This document shows, piece by piece, positions 26,827 to 39,065 of a stretch of DNA of 64,000 nucleotides. Location: NCBI GenBank assembly GCA_037349105.1, contig JAYJMM010000041.1:4216001-4280000 (forward strand), read 5' to 3'. Made by a program: the position numbers and the translations under genes. Under the pieces are notes generated by a model. That model was given only the letters and a program-made list of their open reading frames with translations. It ran no database searches and was not told where the DNA came from. The number at the start of each line of letters is the position of its first letter. The first letter of the stretch is position 1. Origin of the DNA: Limnomonas spitsbergensis. Lineage: Eukaryota > Chlorophyta > Chlorophyceae > Chlamydomonadales.

Positions 26827-27971
26827 AAGCTCTCAGTCAGCATGCAGTGCACCTGTTTGTGCTAGGGGTGGCGTGCCAGTCAGCATGCAGTGCACCTGTG
26901 GGTGCTAGGGGTGTCATGACAGTCAGCATGCAGTGCACCTGTTTGTGCTAGGGGTGGCATGACAGTCAGCATGCAGTGCACCTGTTTGTGCTAGGGGTGC
27001 AATGGCAGGCAGCATGCAGTGTACCTTGTTGTGTTAGGGTTGTCATGATAGTCAGCATGCAGTGCACCTGTTTGTGCTAGGGGTGTTATGCCAGTCAGCA
27101 TGCAGTGCACCTGTTTGTGCTATGTTTGTCATGACAGTCAGCATGCAGTGCACCTGTTTGTGCTGAAGGTGTCATGACAGTCAGCATGCAGTGCACCTGT
27201 TTGTGCTAGGGGTGCCATGGCAGGCAGCATGCAGTGCAGCTGCTTGTGCTAGGGGTGTCATGCCGGGCAGCATGCAGTGCACCTGTTTGTGCTAGGGGTG
27301 CCATGGCAGGCAGCATGCAGTGCAGACGCTATGTGTGCTAGGGTGGCCATGACAGGCAGCATGTAGTGCACCTGTGTGTGCTTGGGGGGCCATGGCAGGC
27401 AGCATGCAGTGCATATGCTGTGGGTGCCATGTCAGGCAGCATGCAGTGCTGAAGCTGTGGGTGCCATAGCTGGCAATATGCAGTGCAGAAGCTGTGTGTG
27501 CTAGGGGTGCCATGCCACTGTCTGTCGTCCATTCCACCTTGCGCCTGCCGAACTGCTATCTGCCTAGTAGTTTTCCAGTCGACCTCGGACAGCGCTCACT
27601 GCCTTTTCCAGCTGCTCCGACCTCCCCACCTCGACGTTTAATACCGAGTTCGTAGGTGCCAAAAAATGTTTGAATGCACGTTCGGCATCGCTGGGCGATC
27701 CACCGTCAAACATGGGGCCTCGGTCAATTGCAGAGGGAACGCCCCACCCCCCCCCCAGGGCAGGCAGGGCCATATCTGGCTGTAATAGATGGGTTTTAAC
27801 CAGAGAGGAAGCCCCAAGTCGTCTAAATGTCGACGTAGTTTGGGGGGATCGGGGGGCTTGCCGGCATTAGGGAGCAGGGGACCCGTCCAAGAAGGAGCCT
27901 CGTCCCCTGGTGTGAACAAACTACGTCAGGGGACCCAAACTACGCGGTCCCCTGCCCCCCCGTATTGTATC
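26827..27971. mobile_element. Insertion X, right part only (array unit 1)
   Basis: Contains a shortened 43-bp minisatellite (about 26830-27515, roughly 16 units) and the right-hand 450 bp of X, ending at the TGGGTAT flank (27972-27978). The left half of X is missing. Confidence 0.75.
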
Positions 27972-28594
27972 TGGGTATGCAAGAACTGGAGGCGAAGCTA
28001 ACGCTTCCTTAATAGCTTGAAAAGCCAGCAGAGCGTCAGCTCCTCCTGAGAACTGGACGGTTTTCTTGGTCAAATGGTACAAGGGTGCTGCCAGCCTGGA
28101 GAGGTTCGGAATGAACTTGCGAAAGTAATTTGCTAGGCCTAGAAATTGCAAGACGCCTGTTGCACTGGTCGGGAATTCCCACTCGGTAAGCGCTCGAATT
28201 TTGTCTGGGTCGGCAGCCACACCTTCTTTCGAAAGAATGTGCCCTAGGTACTTGACTTGAGCCTGCAGAAATTTGCACTTGAAAAATTTGACCTGCAGTC
28301 CTGATTCTCGTATTTTGTCAAACACCCGTCTTAAATGCTGGAGGTGCTGCTCGGGTGTCTGGGACAGGATCATGATGTCATCAATGTAAATGAGGACGAA
28401 TGCTAGATTAGAAAAGATTTTATTGACAGTGCTCTGGTATTGACTGGGCGCGTTCGAAAGACCCATTGGCAGGCAACGCCATGCATAATGGCCGAAGGGT
28501 GTAGCAAAAGCTGTCTTGGGCTGGTCTTCCTCAGAAATGAGCAGTTGGTGAAAGCCACCTGCCATGTCTAGACAAGAGAAACATGAAGCTCACC
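27972..28594 (-). pseudogene. Ty3/gypsy reverse transcriptase fragment (unit 1)
   Basis: Minus-strand frame from FSCLDMAGGFHQLLI through MGLSNAPSQYQ, YIDD (28377-28388), KYLGHILSKEG and FLGLANYFRKF to SPPVLAYP, where insertion X begins. The fingers of RT, the protease and gag are absent: an LTR-like sequence starts directly upstream. Some RT residues are kept, but the protein cannot be complete. Confidence 0.88.
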
Positions 28595-29061
28595 TGTGTT
28601 AAGAGTTCCATGAATGGATACATGTAGTAGTCTAATGGTGCACTAGTAGGGGACTGTAGCCCAAAAGCCTATGAGAACACAGCAGTGAGCTCGTTACCAT
28701 CCAATAATCATCTGCCAATGTTCATGTTTATTTACATCCCAGTCCAGCCATCCAAGGCATCACAAGCCGACACAACAGTTCAGACAGATGCAAGCACAAC
28801 CCAGACAGATGCAAGCACAACCCAGACAGATTGATAGTGGGACAGTCAGGTATTGAGCCTGATGGATTGATCTCGTCTGAGACTTCCCGATAACTAGCAG
28901 AGCTCGCTTATATGGGAGGTGCATGGTTTAACCCGTGAGGGTTCTGGTCTGGGCTTGCCAAGCGACCCTGCAACTTCCGTATGGAGCGTAAGCGCCGATA
29001 ACGTAAGGCAGGTCGCGTCAGCGACTGGTAATTCTGGGGTACTGGTTACATGACCATTACA
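28595..29061 (-). repeat. LTR-like repeat, copy 1
   Basis: On the minus strand it begins TGTAATGGTCATG and ends AACACA (TG...CA ends), 467 bp. A polypurine tract lies immediately upstream on that strand (29062-29076). Copies are at 37293-37763, 43767-44212 and 50330-50796. Their length differences come mainly from one or two copies of a 21-bp internal repeat (CAGACAGATGCAAGCACAAC core). Confidence 0.75.
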
Positions 29062-29076
29062 TACCTCCCCCCTTGG
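29062..29076 (-). promoter_or_regulatory. Polypurine tract (plus-strand primer site)
   Basis: Minus-strand CCAAGGGGGGAGGTA directly precedes the TGTAATGG LTR start, the arrangement expected 5' of a 3' LTR. The same tract precedes all four LTR-like copies. Confidence 0.75.
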
Positions 29077-29233
29077 CTGCGTGCCGAGCGCGGTGGAAGG
29101 TAAACGTTAGTGGTACTGGAGCATGAAATGTTGCAGAGTTTGTTTTACCGAAATTCTCAACCTGAAACTGGAAACTCGTTGTAGTTATCGTTGGACTGGA
29201 CTAGATCAGAACAATTAATTCCTCTTGTGTACT

Positions 29234-31342
29234 TGAGTACACACTTCGAAACGACGATTTACGAATTGAGAAATTCGCCATTTGGGAAAAAAAATATGTT
29301 AGTGATTCTTTCAGATTGTTCTAGGAGTGGAAAGAAAAATGTGTACACAATATTTTTCATGTGGTATGCTTAGTGCTGGCTTGCATTGGGCACTGGCCTT
29401 GGCCGTGTGTCTGAAGGTGTGCTCCATTACTCTCAGTCTTGAGGTGGTGTGGACTGTGGAAATACATGCTTGTCCTATGTTAGTAGCCCGTGGTTGCTTG
29501 GGTTGTTCATAATTAAAGTGCACATACAATATAGGGAGTTTGATCTTGTGTACGGAAGCAATGTGGCTTTGACAAGTGCATGTTATCTGCCTTGCATGGA
29601 ATGTCTGGTATGTTCACACCTGGTTCATACTGCCCTGATGTCTTCCCGGTTTTGTGTTTATAGCAGGTTTAGAGTCTCTCCGGGCCTCTACTAAAAACGA
29701 GAGAAGAGGACGTGGCTTAGAGAGTGCGCTCATTGCCTCGTTCCGATTGTTAGGACAAGACATGTGACAGATGCCGAATCGAATTCCAAAATAGCTGATG
29801 CGATGGCTGTCGAATGGATTTCTGTAGCAAAACACTGAGAATTGCTAGAATTTTCCTAAATTCCTCTGCACAATGCGACGGAGCTAACGCCAAATAATAA
29901 GGGATACCAGGCTGCAACATCGCTAATGACAATCAGCGTAACTTGTACCAAGCCTATGTTATGCATCTTGGTGGAATCCGGATAGGGCAGCGTCCATTGC
30001 GTCGCTACAACCTTTGCCCCATCGTGGAAGACCTGCGAGGCTTCAGGTGCGAACTGTGGCACTGGGTAACCCTTCGAGCGCAATTTGCCAATTTGGGTCC
30101 CGTGCAGAGCCTGGCGAATGGCGATGCATGCTACCCTGCTCCTCTATCTGGACTATGAAATCATTTGGATCTCTAGAACTTCCCTCTTCCAAATTGCTGC
30201 AATTCCTGTACACAGAAGAGGACGAAAGCGAATCCGACATGCCTGGACGCCTTCGACCATGCATGACGAACAAGATAGACGACAGAGCCCGGCTCGGCCG
30301 ACGCTTCTGATGAGGAAAACGAGGAATACAATACCGGATGCCAGGGGGCAGGTGTGTGCGATTGTTGCCAAACTGACTGGAAAGTGGAAACCTGCTCCCT
30401 TGTGATCCCCTCAGCCTATTTCAGTAATTCCCGATATTCCCCTGCCATCCATTCTGCACCATGCCTGCATGCTTGCCTTGTTTACAATGCCACAATGGTG
30501 TCAAGAGGGAAGGTGATACAGAGGGTCCAAGAATGGCATATTGCATTTGCTTTAGGCATTCAAACCTCCTGTTTCGCCCGAGCCCCGTACAATATGCCTC
30601 TGTCTTGCCTGAGCCCAAAGAAAATTATTTGCACCATTTCTCAGGCGCATCACTGGCGACGACGTCAACATCACCTTCATGAACCACAATACCAACGAGC
30701 GCTACTTCAACCAGCACAACGACGTGGCGCGACAATGGCGCGAGTTCTTGATCACGACTGCTGTTTAGGTCTTATGACCAATTATAATAAGACCATTAGC
30801 ACGTATCCTAAAAAAGAAAACGACAACTTGTTCAAAATGGCTGATACCCTCGCTCAAGGCTGTTTTAAGTCTCCCATGCCTATGCCAATACTTTTTTTGG
30901 AAAGAACCGAGCACACTAATTTCTCTGATTGCCTTTGCATGTGGACAGGTGCGCGATTGCCACGAGGACATTGTGCCAGACAAGCCTGCGTACCTAGCAA
31001 GCTGACAAGCAAGTTGACCTCCGTGCTGAGATCAGGTCGGCTGTGGACCACGATATGCACGCCATTCACGCAGCTTTCTGGTCCATGTAGGATAAGATAT
31101 GTACTGACATTTTTGAGCATAGATATAGATTTAGTGGAGAAGAGATGGAACATCGATTTTTCACATAAGAATTATCGTGTGGCCTGATTTTTTGGTTATG
31201 ACAGGTCTCCATTAGCAACTAATATTTTTTGCTTGGTGGCACTTTGGAGTTTGGGCACTTAGAAATTTTCAAGATTGTATGAAGCAATTAATTAATTAAA
31301 TGACAGGTCTCCAGCAACTATTAGCAACTAATATTGCTCATG
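29234..31342 (+). mobile_element. ~2.1-kb insertion present only in array unit 1
   Basis: Units 2-4 read TGTACTTGACTGTCCGGC without interruption (for example near 37930). Unit 1 has this site split after TGTACTTGA and resumes at TGACTGTCCGG, leaving only a 3-bp TGA overlap. No transposase or RT was seen and no clear terminal repeats. Exon-like pieces are listed separately. It may be a captured gene fragment or filler DNA. Confidence 0.65.
30645..31086 (+). pseudogene. Exon-like fragments of an unrecognised gene
   Basis: Two pieces look like exons. 30645-30768 follows a TTTCTCAG acceptor and reads ITGDDVNITFMNHNTNERYF. 30949-31086 follows GTGGACAG and contains RDCHEDIVPDKPAYLA and, after a one-base frame change, DKQVDLRAEIRSAVDHDMHA. 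The frame change and the amber stop at 30766 suggest a decayed copy. I do not recognise the family. A 277-codon open frame over the same region is in a different, compositionally odd frame and is probably spurious. Confidence 0.3.
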
Positions 31343-31517
31343 ACTGTCCGGCTAGATAGAAAATTAATTCTCAAGACTGAATCTAGATTGAACGCAAATA
31401 AGATTTGAAGTCTGAGCAGCTTGCCAGGCCGGGCAGTGTCGTATCTCAAAAGAATTCTAGACAGGATTTCAGAAATGAAAAAAAAAACTGACTTGGACTG
31501 GTTTAAGAGTTAGGTCT
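31343..31517. other. 3' non-coding part of gypsy unit 1
   Basis: Sequence between the LTR/polypurine tract and repeat Y, shared by all units. It contains an A-run and no recognisable domain. The C-terminal half of the integrase would be expected in this part of the element but is missing. Confidence 0.5.
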
Positions 31518-32470
31518 CGCGGAGTCGCTGGCGGAGCGCTGGGCGGCAGGCCCGTCATACGCTTCCGCCAGCGCGCCTGCCACTCTTCGCCCACGTCGTA
31601 CTGGGCGGGTCATATGTATCGTAAAAACGAGGACAGGCCCAGCAGTGCAAGGAGGTTAGGTCATGACTTGATATCAGTTACACATTGACTGTGCTCTAAC
31701 CTGATTGCTAGTAGTGCACTGATCCTGGTAGGCACCAACTGTCCCTTGAGAAAATCAAAGGCAAACACAATGGGCTTAAGGAGTCCACTTGACAGAATCA
31801 CCAACTCCAATAAATTTATGTTTTGAGATAACTTGGCCATGCTGAGGGGCCTGCCTCTAATTTTTTGAGGATGTTATATTGCAGTGCTGGCCTCCATAGC
31901 TGAAGTATTACCTGATGTTAAGCCTAGGGTTGTGGCTCTGAAACCACAAGTGCTGTTTTTTCCGTCCTCTCGCAAAACCAGTCCTCGGCAGATCTGGCTG
32001 GTTCAGCTCAGATAAGAAGGGGGGCCTGGAATAAAGGACATGAAAATCAAGATGTGTGAATAAAGAGTGGATACCTGACTTCAGGCATTCTGGAACTCAG
32101 TGGCAGTGATATGGGAGCTTGCATGGCTGAGGGGCTGCATGGGGCAAGGGGCATGGCTTCCTGACAAGCCACCTTTGCCCCAAATTTGCAGCCTCTGGAG
32201 TGAGTAATGATGCAAAAATTGGGTGGCAGTCTTAATGAGCTACTCTCAGGCTCTCTGAATCACCAGACATCATAGCAATCAGACAGGTATGGAGTGAAAT
32301 TTAATCCATCAAAGACAGCCCTGATGTGGGCCACATGGAAGGCCATATCTGCATGTTGGATTGGCCTAATGACCCAGGGAAGGTGGCAATGCCTCCGTCT
32401 ATGCCCCACCTACACCCACCTCAGATTCTACCTTAATCGGGTTTTGCCACTTTTCAGGCTCAGCCGCCGC
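31518..32470 (-). repeat. Dispersed repeat Y, unit 1
   Basis: Same ~0.95-kb sequence as 3838-4789, inverted. It abuts the truncated integrase at the GCCGCCGC|ATGG junction. Confidence 0.7.
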
Positions 32471-33615
32471 ATGGTTTCCATCAATGAAATGCCTCAGCAC
32501 TTCTTCGACGACTCGATTCATTCGCTCCGTTTGACCATCTGTCTGGGGGTGAAAAGCAGTTGAAAATCTGGGCTGTACACCAAGGCGTTTACACATGGTC
32601 TTCCAGAATGACGAAGTGAATCGTACATCTCTGTCAGAAATGATGTTTCTAGGAAAACCGTGATGCTGGAATACATGAGAGATGAAAACTCGAGCAATAT
32701 CCTCAGATGTGCTAGATTTCCTGAGTGGGGCTAGACAAACAAACTTGGTAAGCTTATCCACAATGACCATGATGCCATCATGACCACTAGCAGACGGGGG
32801 CAAGTCAAACACAAAATCCATGGTAACAGTGTGCCATCTGGAGTCTGGGATTTCTAGAGGCTGGTTTAGACCAAAAGGCCTCTTGTTTGCAGACTTGTTT
32901 CTCTGGCATGAGGCACATGATGAGACATACTGCTGTACATCTGATTGGATTGATTGAGGGCCACCAAAATTGGCGTTTGATGTGGTCCAGTGTTGTCTTC
33001 CAATTGAAATGTCCTGCAAGGGGTGTATCATGGTGGTCTCGAATGACTTCTTGTCGAAGTGCTGCTGGGATAATGACTAGGCCTGCATGTGACCCGTAGC
33101 CATTGCTAAGGGACCATTCTCGAGTTGTACTGGAATGTTTGAATTCTGGATCAATGCTAGACTCGTTCTTGATTCGTTGCATGAAATCTGGGCAGGACTC
33201 GTTAACTGTGATTGCTAATAGCATTGCAGCATGGGCAGGTCCTTGGTGTGGCAACCTGGAAAGGGAATCAGCTGTGTTGGTAGCACCTGGTCGGTACTTC
33301 ACAGTGAACTCGAACCGTGATAGGAACTCGCTCCATCTTGCTTGCCTACGTGACAGGGTGGGCTGCTTGGAGAAAAATGTCAGGGGGTTGTGATCAGTCA
33401 CAATGTTTAGGCCATTGCCGCCTGCTAGATAGGATCGCCATTCCTTGAGAGCTTTGATAATTCCAAGGAGTTCTTGTTCGCCAGTAGTGTAATTGCGCTC
33501 GGCAGGTGAGAACTTGGCAGAGAAGTACGCGACAGGTCGACCTTGTTGCGTAAGCACTGCACCACATCCAGTGATGGAGGCATCTGAAACGAGTTCGTAC
33601 GATTGGTTTGGGTAT
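32471..33615 (-). pseudogene. Ty3/gypsy RNase H and integrase fragment (unit 1)
   Basis: Minus strand, directly continuing the RT interrupted by X. RNase H starts YPNQSYELVSDASITGCGAV and includes VTDHNPLTFF and NTADSLSRLP. The integrase has the CASCQRNK zinc half-site, the DFVFDLP and SDRDVRFTSSFW catalytic Asp blocks and HPQTDGQTERMNR with the catalytic Glu. Between them a 4-bp tandem duplication (GATT on plus, about 32948-32956) shifts the frame by one. The integrase is cut after FIDGNH by repeat Y. The frameshift and truncation are shared by units 2 and 3. Confidence 0.88.
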
Positions 33616-36600
33616 TCCTACCCAGGGGACCCAGGGGATGGGCCTGGGGACGCCTCGAAAATGGGGATAAGTAAGGCCATGGGATAAGGCTAGGCTGCGC
33701 ATCACAAATACCACTTGCTTCGCTTTTGAACCCGGGGAAACTGCCAATTCATGCAACGACAGCATCCCGTTAAGATAACAGACGTCCCTCGACAGGTAGG
33801 TGCGTGTGCCCACGTCCCCTCCCCCGCCTGAGACCCACTCAACCATGCTGAAGCACACAGTGATAAATTATGCGTGTCCACGTGAGAGGAAGTAGTTGCA
33901 ACGGACGCGCTCGTTGTGTTGCAATCCGGTCCAGTCCGGTAATGTTTTTGCCCCTCCACCCGCCCCCCATCCACTGACAAAAATAACACCGCGTTGCTGG
34001 TCTCGCCGGCTGAGGCGTGCGTAACAGGGTGTCGTCGCCGCTAGACATGTTGAGTGGGCGAGGAGGCTGAGGCTCAGGGCCTTACTCTAGCTCAGTAACC
34101 ATGGCCGTCTCGAAAAGCAGGCAAAACAGCAGAAGATAAACTGATGCATGAGGGGAAATGTGGCTGTTTGGTCCATTATTTACATGGCATACTGAAACGT
34201 GTAGCTGTTTGGTTTCATGCAACTGAACCAAACGCATGAGCGTGAGGCAAGAAAAAGGGAGGATGATATTTTGCCATGAGAGCTCGATCACTCCCTATGC
34301 TTGATGTAATTCGAATGCTTTGGTTTCCTACTTGGCTTGACAGTGGCGTTCACTGGGTTGGTTGGCCGCTGCTGATTTAATAGGACTTCAGCTACAATTC
34401 AGCTGTGTTACGATCTGCAGCATGGGGAGCATGTTGCTGCATGCCCTACTGCTTGGGACACAGGCATTCCACGATTTAAGTAAGACTGGCATGAACATGT
34501 TAGCAGATCAGTATTCGAGTTTGGAAACGCCTAGAAATTAAACACTGGACAGAGTCACTCAGGCACGGCGCCATGGCCGTCAGAACTGTCAATGCAAGTT
34601 ATGAAAACAAAATATTCGTCTCATAGAGTTCAGACATGGAGTTCGGAAACGAGATCAAACGACTTATACTGGACTTAGCTCTAGACATTAAGCTGTTTGC
34701 ATGCAACTGGCTGAATTTTATTATATCTAATTTGTAGTACAAAGAACCAATTCTCTACCAATCTGAAATTTTAAGAGAACCAGCACATTTTTAGAGTGAG
34801 GCAGTATGAGTGGGCTGCACTGTTGCCTCTGCATTAGACCTCTCCTCATACCTGAGCTCCAGCTTGGAGTGAACCTGATCAAGGAACCTTATCCCATGAA
34901 GCATGTGTGTAAGTGGTGTTAAGGCTGCCCTGTCAGCATGTATGACAGAAGCTGTGTGTGCTAGGGGTGCCATGACAGTCAGCATGCAGTGCACCTGTGT
35001 GTGCTATGGGTGCCATGCCAGGCAGCATGCAATGCACCTGTGTGTGTCATAACAGTCAGCATGCAGTGCACCTGTGTGTGCTAGGGGTGCCATGCCAGTC
35101 AGCATGCAGTGCACCTGTGTGTGCTAGGGGTGCCATGCCAGGCAGCATGCAATGCACCTGTCTGTGCCATGCCAGTCAGCATGCAGTGCACCTGTGTGTG
35201 CTATGGGTGCCATGCCAGGCAGCATGCACTGCAGAAGTTGTGTGTGCTAGGGGTGCCATGGCAGGCAGCACACAGTGCACATGTGTGTGCTAGGGGTATC
35301 ATGACAGGCAGTATGCAGTGCTTCTGTTTGTGCTAGGGGTGCAATGACAGGCAGCATGCAGTGCAGCAGCTGTGTGTGCTAGGGGTCCCATGACAGCCAG
35401 CATGAAGTGCACCTGTTTGTGCTAGGGATGTCATGACAGGCAGTATGCAGTGCACCTGTTTGTGCTAGGGGTGTCATGACAGTCAGCATGCAGTGCACCT
35501 GTTTGTGCTAAAGGTGTCATGACAGTCAGCATGCAGTGCACCTGTTTGTGCTAGGGGTGGCGTGCCAGTCAGCATGCAGTGCACCTGTGGGTGCTAGGGG
35601 TGTCATGACAGTCAGCATGCAGTGCACCTGTTTGTGCTAGGGGTGGCATGACAGTCAGCATGCAGTGCACCTGTTTGTGCTAGGGGTGCAATGGCAGGCA
35701 GCATGCAGTGTACCTTGTTGTGGTAGGGGTGTCATGATAGTCAGCATGCAGTGCACCTGTTTGTGCTAGGGGTGTTATGCCAGTCAGCATGCAGTGCACC
35801 TGTTTGTGCTATGTTTGTCATGACAGTCAGCATGCAGTGCACCTGTTTGTGCTGAAGGTGTCATGGCAGTCAGCATGCAGTGCACCTGTTTGTGCTAGGG
35901 GTGCCATGGCAGGCAGCATGCAGTGTAGCTGCTTGTGCTAGGGGTGTCATGCCGGGCAGCATGCAGTGCACCTGCTTGTGCTAGGGGTGCCATGGCAGGC
36001 AGCATGCAGTGCAGACGCTATGTGTGCTAGGGTGGCCATGACAGGCAGCATGTAGTGCACCTGTGTGTGCTTGGGGGGCCATGGCAGGCAGCATGCAGTG
36101 CATATGCTGTGGGTGCCAGGGGTGCCATGTCAGGCAGCATGCAGTGCTGAAGCTGTGGGTGCCATAGCTGGCAATATGCAGTGCAGAAGCTGTGTGTGCT
36201 AGGGGTGCCATGCCACTGTCTGTCGTCCATTCCACCTTGCGCCTGCCGAACTGCTATCTGCCTAGTAGTTTTCCAGTCGACCTCGGACAGCGCTCACTGC
36301 CTTTTCCAGCTGCTCCGACCTCCCCACCTCGACGTTTAATACCGAGTTCTTAGGTGCCAAAAAATGTTTGAATGCACGTTCGGCATCGCTGGGCGATCCA
36401 CCGTCAAACATGGGGCCTCGGTCAATTGCAGAGGGAACGCCCCCCCCCCCCCGCAGGGCAGGCAGGGCCACATCTGGCTGTAATAGATGGGTTTTAACCA
36501 GAGAGGAAGCCCCAAGTCGTCTAAATGTCGACGTAGTTTGGGGGGATCGGGGGGCTTGCCGGCATTAGGGAGCAGGGGACCCGTCCAAGAAGGAGCCTCG

Positions 36601-36669
36601 TCCCCTGGTGTGAACAAACTACGTCAGGGGACCCAAACTACGCGGTCCCCTGCCCCCCCGTATTGTATC
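33616..36669. mobile_element. Insertion X, complete copy (units 1/2)
   Basis: 3,054 bp flanked by 7-bp direct repeats TGGGTAT (33609-33615, 36670-36676). Removing X with one TGGGTAT restores gypsy continuity across the RT-RNase H join, which supports the target-site duplication. CAGGGGACC lies near both ends in inverted orientation; within the last ~120 bp this motif recurs in both orientations. It carries the 43-bp minisatellite at about 34950-36215. No transposase. Confidence 0.75.
34950..36215. repeat. 43-bp minisatellite in X (about 29 units)
   Basis: Same unit family and nearly the same order of variant units as the arrays at 41545-42765 and 47990-49245, showing that these three derive from one array by duplication. 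Confidence 0.9.
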
Positions 36670-37292
36670 TGGGTATGCAAGAACTGGAGGCGAAGCTAAC
36701 GCTTCCTTAATAGCTTGAAAAGCCAGCAGAGCGTCAGCTCCTCCTGAGAACTGGACGGTTTTCTTGGTCAAATGGTACAAGGGTGCTGCCAGCCTGGAGA
36801 GGTTCGGAATGAACTTGCGAAAGTAATTTGCTAGGCCTAGAAATTGCAAGACGCCTGTTGCACTGGTCGGGAATTCCCACTCGGTAAGCGCTCGAATTTT
36901 GTCTGGGTCGGCAGCCACACCTTCTTTCGAAAGAATGTGCCCTAGGTACTTGACTTGAGCCTGCAGAAATTTGCACTTGAAAAATTTGACCTGCAGTCCT
37001 GATTCTCGTATTTTGTCAAACACCCGTCTTAAATGCTGGAGGTGCTGCTCGGGTGTCTGGGACAGGATCATGATGTCATCAATGTAAATGAGGACGAATG
37101 CTAGATTAGAAAAGATTTTATTGACAGTGCTCTGGTATTGACTGGGCGCGTTCGAAAGACCCATTGGCAGGCAACGCCATGCATAATGGCCGAAGGGTGT
37201 AGCAAAAGCTGTCTTGGGCTGGTCTTCCTCAGAAATGAGCAGTTGGTGAAAGCCACCTGCCATGTCTAGACAAGAGAAACATGAAGCTCACC
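36670..37292 (-). pseudogene. Ty3/gypsy reverse transcriptase fragment (unit 2)
   Basis: Its translation is identical to unit 1 (FSCLDM to SPPVLAYP, with YIDD). It abuts the LTR-like copy at 37293 with gag, protease and RT fingers missing. Confidence 0.88.
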
Positions 37293-37763
37293 TGTGTTAA
37301 GAGTTCCATGAATGGATACATGTAGTAGTCTAATGGTGCACTAGTAGGGGACTGTAGCCCAAAAGCCTATGAGAACACAGCAGTGAGCTCGTTACCATCC
37401 AATAATCATCTGCCAATGTTCATGTTTATTTACATCCCAGTCCAGCCATCCAAGGCATCACAAGCCGACACAACAGTTCAGACAGATGCAAGCACAACCC
37501 AGACAGATGCAAGCACAACCCAGACAGATTGATAGTGGGACAGTCAGGTATTGAGCCTGATGGATTGATCTCGTCTGAGACTTCCCGATAACTAGCAGAG
37601 CTCGCTAGCTTATATGGGAGGTGCATGGTTTAACCCGTGAGGGTTCTGGTCTGGGCTTGCCAAGCCACCCTGCAACTTCCGTATGGAGCGTAAGCGCCGA
37701 TAACGTAAGGCAGGTCGCGTCAGCGACTGGTAATTCTGGGGTACTGGTTACATGACCATTACA
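37293..37763 (-). repeat. LTR-like repeat, copy 2
   Basis: 471 bp; differs from copy 1 mainly by a 4-bp expansion (GCTAGCTT instead of GCTT near 37606). Followed on its high-coordinate side by the polypurine tract. It serves as 3' LTR of one unit and 5' LTR of the next. Confidence 0.75.
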
Positions 37764-38112
37764 TACCTCCCCCCTTGGCTGCGTGCCGAGCGCGGTGGAA
37801 GGTAAACGTTAGTGGTACTGGAGCATGAAATGTTGCAGAGTTTGTTTTACCGAAATTCTCAACCTGAAACTGGAAACTCGTTGTAGTTATCGTTGGACTG
37901 GACTAGATCAGAACAATTAATTCTGCTTGTGTACTTGACTGTCCGGCTAGATAGAAAATTAATTCTCAAGACTGAATCTAGATTGAACGCAAATAAGATT
38001 TGAAGTCTGAGCAGCTTGCCAGGCCGGGCAGTATCGTATCTCAAAAGAATTCTAGACAGGATTTCAGAAATGAAAAAAAAAACTGACTTGGACTGGTTTA
38101 AGAGTTAGGTCT
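37764..38112. other. 3' non-coding part of gypsy unit 2
   Basis: Uninterrupted version of the region that in unit 1 carries the 2.1-kb insertion. No coding domain. Confidence 0.5.
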
Positions 38113-39065
38113 CGCGGAGTCGCTGGCGGAGCGCTGGGCGGCAGGCCCGTCATACGCTTCCGCCAGCGCGCCTGCCACTCTTCGCCCACGTCGTACTGGG
38201 CGGGTCATATGTATCGTAAAAACGAGGACAGGCCCAGCAGTGCAAGGAGGTTAGGTCATGACTTGATATCAGTTACACATTGACTGTGCTCTAACCTGAT
38301 TGCTAGTAGTGCACTGATCCTGGTAGGCACCAACTGTCCCTTGAGAAAATCAAAGGCAAACACAATGGGCTTAAGGAGTCCACTTGACAGAATCACCAAC
38401 TCCAATAAATTTATGTTTTGAGATAACTTGGCCATGCTGAGGGGCCTGCCTCTAATTTTTTGAGGATGTTATATTGCAGTGCTGGCCTCCATAGCTGAAG
38501 TATTACCTGATGTAAAGCCTAGGGTTGTGGCTCTGAAACCACCAGTGCTGTTTTTTCCGTCCTCTCGCAAAACCAGTCCTCGGCAGATCTGGCTGGTTCA
38601 GCTCAGATAAGAAGGGGGGCCTGGAATAAAGGACATGAAAATCAAGATGTGTGAATAAAGAGTGGATACCTGACTTCAGGCATTCTGGAACTCAGTGGCA
38701 GTGATATGGGAGCTTGCATGGCTGAGGGGCTGCATGGGGCAAGGGGCATGGCTTCCTGACAAGCCACCTTTGCCCCAAATTTGCAGCCTCTGGAGTGAGT
38801 AATGATGCAAAAATTGGGTGGCAGTCTTAATGAGCTACTCTCAGGCTCTCTGAATCACCAGACATCATAGCAATCAGACAGGTATGGAGTGAAATTTAAT
38901 CCATCAAAGACAGCCCTGATGTGGGCCACATGGAAGGCCATATCTGCATGTTGGATTGGCCTAATGACCCAGGGAAGGTGGCAATGCCTCCGTCTATGCC
39001 CCACCTACACCCACCTCAGATTCTACCTTAATCGGGTTTTGCCACTTTTCAGGCTCAGCCGCCGC
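38113..39065 (-). repeat. Dispersed repeat Y, unit 2
   Basis: Near-identical to the unit 1 copy, with the same junction to the truncated integrase. Confidence 0.7.

Noticed and set aside
30354..31187. 277-codon plus-strand open frame as a gene
   Set aside because: It runs through intron-like sequence with an Arg/His/Gln-rich composition; another frame shows better exon signals.
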